The notes under the pieces were generated by a model that saw only the letters and a program-made list of their open reading frames with translations, was not told where the DNA came from and ran no database searches. The position numbers and the translations under genes are program-made. Below are positions 6,674-10,984 of a stretch of DNA of 10,984 nucleotides, in pieces. The first letter of the stretch is position 1, and each line of letters opens with the position of its first letter. This stretch comes from Alphaproteobacteria bacterium. Lineage in GTDB: Bacteria > Pseudomonadota > Alphaproteobacteria > Micavibrionales > Micavibrionaceae. The stretch covers positions 1-10,984 of the forward strand of contig JAESUK010000034.1 of the NCBI GenBank assembly GCA_016763095.1, read 5' to 3'.

Positions 6674-7200
6674 TGATGTCAGTTATTTTACCTTACAACA
6701 ATAAAACCCCTGAAATAGACGAAAACGCCTATGTCTCAGAAGGTGTGGTCATTACTGGTGACGTCATAATTGGCGCGGAGAGTAATATATGGTTTGGTTC
6801 AGTGATCAGAGGGGATGTTAGTGACGTGCGTATCGGGTTGCGCACGAATATACAAGACGGCTCTGTTATTCATGTGACTCGTGGCATGAAGGGCACACAT
6901 ATCGGGAATGATGTAACGGTGGGACACCAAGTATTGCTCCACGCGTGCCAAATTGGTAACCGTGCATTTGTAGGTATGAAAGCGTGTGTTATGGACGGTG
7001 CCGTTGTTGAAGATGAAGCCATGGTCGCTGCAGGATCACTGGTAACACCCAATAAAGTTATTCCTAAGCACCAATTATGGGGAGGAAGCCCCGCGCGTTA
7101 TATGCGTGATATGACCGAAGATGAAATTAACTTCCTAAAAAAATCTGCTGATAATTATGTGCGCCTTGGGAAAGAGTATCGTGCACAACAAGGTAAGTAA
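6673..7200 (+). CDS. Gamma-class carbonic anhydrase-like protein
   Basis: The 175-residue protein is a left-handed beta-helix of hexapeptide repeats, of the gamma carbonic anhydrase/YrdA family. Three candidate zinc ligands are in place: H67, H85 and H90; the 5-residue spacing of the last two matches archaeal Cam. It lacks the long acidic loop of Cam, as bacterial YrdA/CaiE-type members do. IRGD (45-48) and NIQDGSVIH (59-67) are the usual interface and active-site segments, and WGGSPAR precedes the C-terminal helix. Expected activity: reversible CO2 hydration as a trimer in the cytoplasm, though many family members show weak or no activity. The ATG overlaps the stop of the preceding gene in TAATG, with no Shine-Dalgarno, implying reinitiation; the next codon is also ATG. 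It is the last gene of the bioB cluster. Confidence 0.9.
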   Translation: MMSVILPYNNKTPEIDENAYVSEGVVITGDVIIGAESNIWFGSVIRGDVSDVRIGLRTNIQDGSVIHVTRGMKGTHIGNDVTVGHQVLLHACQIGNRAFVGMKACVMDGAVVEDEAMVAAGSLVTPNKVIPKHQLWGGSPARYMRDMTEDEINFLKKSADNYVRLGKEYRAQQGK

Positions 7201-7285
7201 GTAATTGTTCTCTTGCATTATGGCTGGTTTTTCGACACCATATAACCATTAAAATTTAGTTTGTAATTAATAAGGCGCTGTGAAT

Positions 7286-7789
7286 ATGAAAAAATATATG
7301 CTCTCTTTTTTGACTGTATCTGTACTGTCACTGTCAGGGTGCGGGTATGAAGTTACGCAAACGCATAAGGCAGAAAGCGTCTATGTGCGCATGTCGTCAC
7401 CAGAAATTACACTCACGGATATTCGTAATGCCTATAGCGATGGAAGTGTTGAGATATATGATTTAAACGTTCTTCCAACGGCGTATGCGAGGGCGGCTCC
7501 AACACCTGTTCCAACGCCTGCTTTAAACAAAAGAATCCCTGTCAGGGATCGTAGTGTTGAAATATATGATATCGGGTTTGTGCCTATGCATACGACATCG
7601 ATTCCTGCAGCTCAATTAGCACCGCCAAGTGGTGCGCGTGAAGACTATTCATCTCCGTTCCATATTATTGAAGATGATAGTATGCTCACCGATCCATTTT
7701 CTGATGAAGTTCATACCTCTGTTATTGTTCCACCTGCACAGGATCAAAACGAAGGTGATGACGGCTTTCAGTTAATGACAGGCTTTTAA
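7286..7789 (+). CDS. Unrecognised small lipoprotein with internal repeat
   Basis: I do not recognise this 167-residue protein. It begins with a lipoprotein signal peptide: MKKYMLSFLTVSVLSLSGC, with lipobox LSGC and the lipidated cysteine at residue 19. The residue after Cys is Gly, not Asp, so sorting to the outer membrane is likely. The rest is hydrophilic and proline-rich (APTPVPTPA) and probably largely disordered, with an acidic C-terminal third. The motif SVEIYD occurs twice (residues 54-59 and 90-95), each followed three or four residues later by a hydrophobic residue and Pro. ATG at 7286 is preferred, with TAAGG 10 bases upstream; a GTG at 7280 would sit only four bases from it. It stands alone, 85 bases after the carbonic anhydrase gene and 94 before glpX. 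No convincing promoter was seen. Function unknown. Confidence 0.75.
   Translation: MKKYMLSFLTVSVLSLSGCGYEVTQTHKAESVYVRMSSPEITLTDIRNAYSDGSVEIYDLNVLPTAYARAAPTPVPTPALNKRIPVRDRSVEIYDIGFVPMHTTSIPAAQLAPPSGAREDYSSPFHIIEDDSMLTDPFSDEVHTSVIVPPAQDQNEGDDGFQLMTGF
7445..7570 (+). repeat. Direct repeat in the lipoprotein gene
   Basis: AGTGTTGAGATATATGAT (7445-7462) recurs as AGTGTTGAAATATATGAT (7553-7570): 17 of 18 bases match, 108 bases (36 codons) apart and in frame. Both encode SVEIYD. The near identity at the DNA level suggests an internal duplication of about 36 codons whose other parts have diverged, or strong constraint on the motif. Confidence 0.8.
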
Positions 7790-7883
7790 TCAATTTAAGC
7801 TATTACCATAAAACTGTTGAAGACTATTCGTCTTGCCTTCTTTTCAAATGACTCTGAAAAGAGAATACGTTATCGTTCTTCTC

Positions 7884-8894
7884 ATGAAATCAGCACCATT
7901 ACCAGAAAGTATTTTCGCCATGGATCGTAACCTCGCTCTTGAAGTTGTTCGCGTTACAGAAGCTGCTGCCCTTGCGGCAGCAAAAGAAATAGGACGAGGG
8001 GATGAAAAGAAAGCTGATGCCGCGGCTGTTGATGCCATGCGCGCCGCGTTTAATAGCCTTTATATGCAGGGTCGAATTGTGATAGGTGAAGGAGAACGTG
8101 ATGAAGCCCCAATGCTTTATATTGGTGAAGAAGTTGGCCTTGGACGCGGACCAGAGATTGATATAGCACTAGACCCATTAGAAGGCACAACAATTACCGC
8201 AACGGGTGGACAAAATGCTTTGGCTGTTGTCGCTATGGCGGATAAAGGTGGTTTTTTGAATGCGCCTGATACGTACATGGATAAAATGGCCGTAGGCCCT
8301 GGGGTTGACCCGAGTATTCTTGATTTAGATGCACCGATTGAAGATATTCTTGTGAAAGTGGCAAAGGAAAAAGGCATATCGATTAACGACTTGATGGTCT
8401 GTATTCTTGATCGCCCACGTCACGCGGATTTAATTGCAAATGTCCGTAAAGCGGGCTCTCGAATCACACTTATCCAAGATGGTGACGTGAGCGCGGTGAT
8501 TGCAACAACCGATCCAGATAAAGGAATTGATTTTTATGTTGGGTCTGGTGGTGCACCTGAAGGTGTCTTGGCTGCTGCTGCGCTTAAATGTACAGGAGGC
8601 GCAATGCTTGGACGTTTAACGTTCAGAAATGATATAGAGCGCGCCCGTGCTGAAAAATGGGGCATTTCAGACTTTAATAAAATATATGATCTTAATGGGC
8701 TCGCACCATCTGACAATGTGATGTTTGCTGCAACGGGTGTGACAGATGGAACAATGCTACGCGGTGTGAGGACATCGGCTGGTCGCGCCACAACACATTC
8801 GCTTGTTATGCGTTCTAAAACTGGAACGGTACGTGAAATTGTGGCAAACCATGACTTTACACGTAAAACAAAATTCTATGGCGGAGAAAGCTAA
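7884..8894 (+). CDS. glpX: Class II fructose-1,6-bisphosphatase
   Basis: GlpX hydrolyses fructose-1,6-bisphosphate to fructose-6-phosphate in gluconeogenesis, using divalent metal. From ATG 7884 the protein has 336 residues, the same as E. coli GlpX. The metal- and substrate-binding residues map with an offset of 12 to E. coli: D45 (D33), E69 in IGEGERDEAPM (E57), D97 and E100 in DPLEGT (D85, E88), and E226 in GGAPEG (E213). MDRNLALEVVRVTEAAALAA is a typical N-terminus and starts at residue 13, so ATG 7920 is an alternative start. Longer forms from TTG 7833 or ATG 7848 would add a hydrophobic tail not expected in the family. None of the starts has a good Shine-Dalgarno. recJ starts five bases after the stop. 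Bifunctional (sedoheptulose-bisphosphatase) activity cannot be judged. Confidence 0.95.
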   Translation: MKSAPLPESIFAMDRNLALEVVRVTEAAALAAAKEIGRGDEKKADAAAVDAMRAAFNSLYMQGRIVIGEGERDEAPMLYIGEEVGLGRGPEIDIALDPLEGTTITATGGQNALAVVAMADKGGFLNAPDTYMDKMAVGPGVDPSILDLDAPIEDILVKVAKEKGISINDLMVCILDRPRHADLIANVRKAGSRITLIQDGDVSAVIATTDPDKGIDFYVGSGGAPEGVLAAAALKCTGGAMLGRLTFRNDIERARAEKWGISDFNKIYDLNGLAPSDNVMFAATGVTDGTMLRGVRTSAGRATTHSLVMRSKTGTVREIVANHDFTRKTKFYGGES

Positions 8895-8899
8895 ATAAC

Positions 8900-10732
8900 A
8901 TGACTGAAGAATCCTCCTTGAAAGTATCAGAATCATTAATGAAGAATCGTTGGGTTTTTCAAAAAGTTGATGATGATAAGGTTGAGCGCATTATGCAGGT
9001 TCATAGTCTTCCTGAAATTGTGGCAAGGCTTCTTGTGGCAAGAAATGTTGATGTTGATTCTGTCGACTCGTTCTTGTACCCCAAAATTTCAAAGCACTTT
9101 CCTGACCCAATGTCTTTAAAGGACATGCCTGAGTTCGCAAAGTGGGCTGTCGATAATATCCAAGCAGGTAAGAAAATCGGTTTATTTGGTGACTTTGATG
9201 TTGATGGATCAACGTCCACGGCAATTTTTATAAAGTTTTTTAGAGCGTTAGGTCTGGAGACACCATTTCATATCCCTGATCGTTTAACGGAAGGTTATGG
9301 TCCAAATATAAACGCACTTGCGAAGTTAAAAGAGCAGGGATGCGACATAATTTTCATCGCCGATTGTGGAACGACATCTTTTGATGTTGTCGAGCAAGGG
9401 CGTGCGCTCGGTCTTGATATCGTAATTTTTGATCATCACCAAGCCGAAGAAACACTTCCAGATGCAAATTTTATCATTAATCCAAAACGTAATGATGATG
9501 ATAGCGGTCTGGATATGCTCTGTGCCGCCACGGTCTGCTTCCTTGCCTGTGTGGCGATGAACACGGAATACCGCGCTAGAGGGCTTTATAAAGGGAAACA
9601 AGAACCACCTTTAAAGGATTGGCTAGACCTTATCGCTATGGCTACTGTGTGTGACATGGTGCCGTTAACAGGACCAAACCGTTTGTTCGTTCAATATGGT
9701 CTGCAAAAGATGCAACACACAGAGAACATAGGCTTAAAAGCATTATGCGAGATCTCCAGTGTGCGTGGACTACAAACAACAATGAATATGGGCTTTGGCT
9801 TAGGACCTCGCATTAACGCAGGCTCTCGTGTCCACCAAGCTGACCTCGGGGCAAAATTATTGTCTTCCATTGATGGGGAAGAGGCATTGAACATTGCGTG
9901 GACACTAAATGATTGCAACGAAAAGCGTAAAGAAATTCAAGCACAAATGATGCAAGAAGCTTTGGGGCAAGTTGCGGCAGGTGATTTAGATAGACAAGAA
10001 CTTATCTTTATTGCGGATGAAGGTTGGCATGCAGGTCTAAGTGGTTTGGTTGCAGGACAAGTCAAAGAACGGTTTGGGAAACCAACAGTTTGCGTCACAT
10101 TTGCCAAAAACGAAAAAGGTGAACTTGAAGGACGTGGGTCTGGACGCTCTATCCCTGGTGTAAACATGGCGGCGGCGTTTATTGATGCGCGAAATGAAGG
10201 GATTATCATCAAGGGTGGTGGTCACGCTATGGCGGGTGGCTTTACCGTTGAACCAGATAAAATCCCAGCATTACAAGCCTTCTTGAATAAACATGTGCAA
10301 GACCAGTTGAATGGTGCGCCTATTAATCCTGAGAAGCAGATTGATGCGATGGTGAGTGTCGGGGCAGCACAATTAGATTTTGTGAAGTTAATAGAAGCGC
10401 ATGGTGGACCATACGGGCAAGGAAATCCTGAACCTATGTTTGCCATTCCCAATGCACGTGTTCAACGTGTGGACATTGTGGGGAAGAATCATGTGCGGTG
10501 TTACATCAGTGATATTGAGGGTGGGCGTTCAATTAAGGCGATGGCGTTTGGTGCTGTGGGAACTCCGCTTGGAAAAGCTCTCCTTGAACAATCTCATATG
10601 CAAAATTTTCATTTATTAGGTCAGTTTAAGGCCAATGAGTGGCAGGGGCGTGAAAGTGTTGATTTCTTTATAAAAGATGCAGCTTTTTCAATCGTAACGG
10701 AACAGTCTATACCGCAAGAAAAGGTAGCATAA
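8900..10732 (+). CDS. recJ: Single-stranded-DNA-specific 5'-3' exonuclease RecJ
   Basis: RecJ degrades single-stranded DNA 5' to 3' in RecF-pathway recombination, mismatch repair and base-excision repair. The 610-residue protein has the DHH phosphoesterase motifs: GDFDVDG (97-103), DCGTT (155-159) and DHH (178-180). It also has the DHHA1 motif GGGHAMAGGF beginning at residue 439, then the C-terminal OB-like region with GPYGQGNPEP. The phenylalanine in GDFDVDG, where Tyr is common, is conservative. All motif aspartates and histidines needed for Mn2+ binding appear present. It begins five bases after glpX and is probably co-transcribed; its only Shine-Dalgarno-like sequence (GGAG) is 14 bases upstream, so coupling to glpX is likely. 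A second Met at residue 14 is a possible alternative start. Confidence 0.97.
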   Translation: MTEESSLKVSESLMKNRWVFQKVDDDKVERIMQVHSLPEIVARLLVARNVDVDSVDSFLYPKISKHFPDPMSLKDMPEFAKWAVDNIQAGKKIGLFGDFDVDGSTSTAIFIKFFRALGLETPFHIPDRLTEGYGPNINALAKLKEQGCDIIFIADCGTTSFDVVEQGRALGLDIVIFDHHQAEETLPDANFIINPKRNDDDSGLDMLCAATVCFLACVAMNTEYRARGLYKGKQEPPLKDWLDLIAMATVCDMVPLTGPNRLFVQYGLQKMQHTENIGLKALCEISSVRGLQTTMNMGFGLGPRINAGSRVHQADLGAKLLSSIDGEEALNIAWTLNDCNEKRKEIQAQMMQEALGQVAAGDLDRQELIFIADEGWHAGLSGLVAGQVKERFGKPTVCVTFAKNEKGELEGRGSGRSIPGVNMAAAFIDARNEGIIIKGGGHAMAGGFTVEPDKIPALQAFLNKHVQDQLNGAPINPEKQIDAMVSVGAAQLDFVKLIEAHGGPYGQGNPEPMFAIPNARVQRVDIVGKNHVRCYISDIEGGRSIKAMAFGAVGTPLGKALLEQSHMQNFHLLGQFKANEWQGRESVDFFIKDAAFSIVTEQSIPQEKVA

Positions 10733-10754
10733 CCACGCTATTATCACTTTTTTT
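10723..10754 (+). terminator. Weak terminator-like structure at the end of recJ
   Basis: GGTAGC (10723-10728) can pair with GCTATT (10737-10742) through four Watson-Crick and two G-T pairs. The 8-base loop spans the recJ stop codon, and seven T follow after ATCAC (10748-10754). The stem is weak and the T-run is offset, so termination here is uncertain. Confidence 0.3.
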
Positions 10755-10765
10755 AAAAAAATATC

Positions 10766-10794
10766 GTTTAGGGCTTGCTTTATAGCCCCCAAAC
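10766..10794 (+). promoter_or_regulatory. Hairpin overlapping the tRNA promoter -35
   Basis: GTTT pairs with AAAC, and GGGCT (10771-10775) pairs with AGCCC (10784-10788), separated by a small internal loop (A opposite CC). No T-run follows on the plus strand, so it is not a normal recJ terminator. On the minus strand it is followed after GATA by seven T, so it could stop transcription entering from the right. Its role is unknown. Confidence 0.35.
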
Positions 10795-10804
10795 AGATTA
10801 TAAG
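10775..10804 (+). promoter_or_regulatory. Probable promoter of the tRNA-Glu gene
   Basis: TTGCTT (10775-10780) and TATAAG (10799-10804), 18 bases apart, or TTATAA at 17 bases, make a good sigma-70-type promoter. A T7A7 tract lies 14 bases upstream (10748-10761) and may help as an AT-rich element. Transcription would start near 10810, giving a precursor leader of about 30-35 bases before the tRNA. Confidence 0.55.
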
Positions 10805-10843
10805 ATGTCTCGTTCTGACGAACAATAATACTACTCAATATGT

Positions 10844-10919
10844 GTCCCGTTCGTCTAGTGGTTTAGGACGCTGCCCTTTCACGGCGGTAACACGGGTTCA
10901 AATCCCGTAGGGCGTACCA
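10844..10919 (+). tRNA. tRNA-Glu (anticodon UUC)
   Basis: The gene is 76 bases with an encoded CCA (10917-10919). The D stem is GTCT/GGAC (10853-10856 with 10866-10869). The anticodon stem CTGCC/GGCGG (10871-10875 with 10883-10887) has one T-G pair, and the anticodon TTC is at 10878-10880. A 4-base variable loop is followed by a T arm ACGGG-TTCAAAT-CCCGT. The body closely resembles other bacterial tRNA-Glu. The acceptor stem is odd: GTCCCGT against AGGGCGT in the canonical register leaves C-C and G-G mismatches and two G-U pairs. An alternative start at 10842 with bases 10845 and 10849 bulged would give seven pairs. It charges glutamate for GAA/GAG codons and, in many alphaproteobacteria, also feeds tetrapyrrole synthesis through glutamyl-tRNA reductase. 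Confidence 0.9.
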
Positions 10920-10984
10920 ATTTATTCTTCTCAGTTATATTTTTTTACTGTTTGATAAAACAGCTAATTAATAACCCCAGAATA

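Noticed and set aside
7201..7285. Promoter for the lipoprotein gene (TTGCAT 7213-7218 with TATAAC 7241-7246)
   Set aside because: The spacing is 22 bases, too long for a sigma-70 promoter, and no better pair was found.
7782..7800. GCTT...AAGC inverted repeat at the lipoprotein stop as a terminator
   Set aside because: Only four good pairs with a mismatched middle and no T-run after it.
7820..7834. AAGAC-TATTC-GTCTT hairpin upstream of glpX as a terminator or attenuator
   Set aside because: A five-base stem followed by GCCTTCTTTTC is too weak and lacks a clean T-run.
10940..10963. Terminator after the tRNA (T-run at 10940-10946 and CTGTTT-GATA-AAACAG hairpin at 10948-10963)
   Set aside because: The T-run precedes the hairpin instead of following it, so the order is wrong for an intrinsic terminator on the plus strand, and on the minus strand the hairpin is followed by A residues.

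Overview
The window looks like a piece of a moderately AT-rich alphaproteobacterial chromosome. This rests on the rplM-rpsI pair with an N-terminally extended S9, the tight glpX-recJ pair, and the overall protein flavour. I cannot name a genus. Most of the window is housekeeping or metabolic. The accessory-looking parts are a large secreted adhesin-like protein at the left edge and a small orphan lipoprotein.

Layout. (1) From 2 to 1969 (+) is the 3' part of a gene for a calcium-binding type I secretion substrate. It carries a C-type lectin domain, RTX nonapeptides, a cadherin-like domain, a PPC-like domain, more RTX repeats and a C-terminal secretion domain. Its true start lies left of the window. 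(2) From 1975 to 2547 (-) is a convergent flavodoxin-fold FMN reductase, five bases away. (3) From 2548 to 2778 is a non-coding region holding the likely rplM promoter and a leader hairpin. (4) From 2779 to 3788 (+) are rplM and rpsI, closed by a strong intrinsic terminator at 3819-3850. (5) From 3865 to 7200 (+) is a tight cluster of bioB, bioC (11-base overlap), a Tas-like aldo/keto reductase (24-base gap) and a gamma-class carbonic anhydrase (1-base overlap). It probably forms one transcript. (6) From 7286 to 7789 (+) is a short unrecognised lipoprotein with an internal repeat. (7) From 7884 to 10732 (+) are glpX and recJ, 5 bases apart. (8) From 10733 to 10984 is a promoter followed by a tRNA-Glu(UUC) gene whose acceptor stem does not pair well in the canonical register.

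How the genes may work together. BioC methylates malonyl-ACP to start pimelate synthesis, and BioB closes the thiophane ring in the last step of biotin synthesis. The middle genes bioF, bioA and bioD and a pimeloyl-ester gatekeeper are not here and must be elsewhere if the pathway is complete. A carbonic anhydrase at the end of this cluster could supply CO2/bicarbonate to BioD and to biotin-dependent carboxylases; this is inference. rplM and rpsI make ribosomal proteins. glpX serves gluconeogenesis and recJ serves DNA repair.

I found no CRISPR array, insertion sequence, phage gene or defence system. The observations most worth a second look are the complete sugar/calcium site in the cysteine-free lectin domain, a possible bioB promoter whose -10 lies in the loop of the rpsI terminator, the duplicated S9 tail, and the odd tRNA-Glu acceptor stem with a complementary leader.
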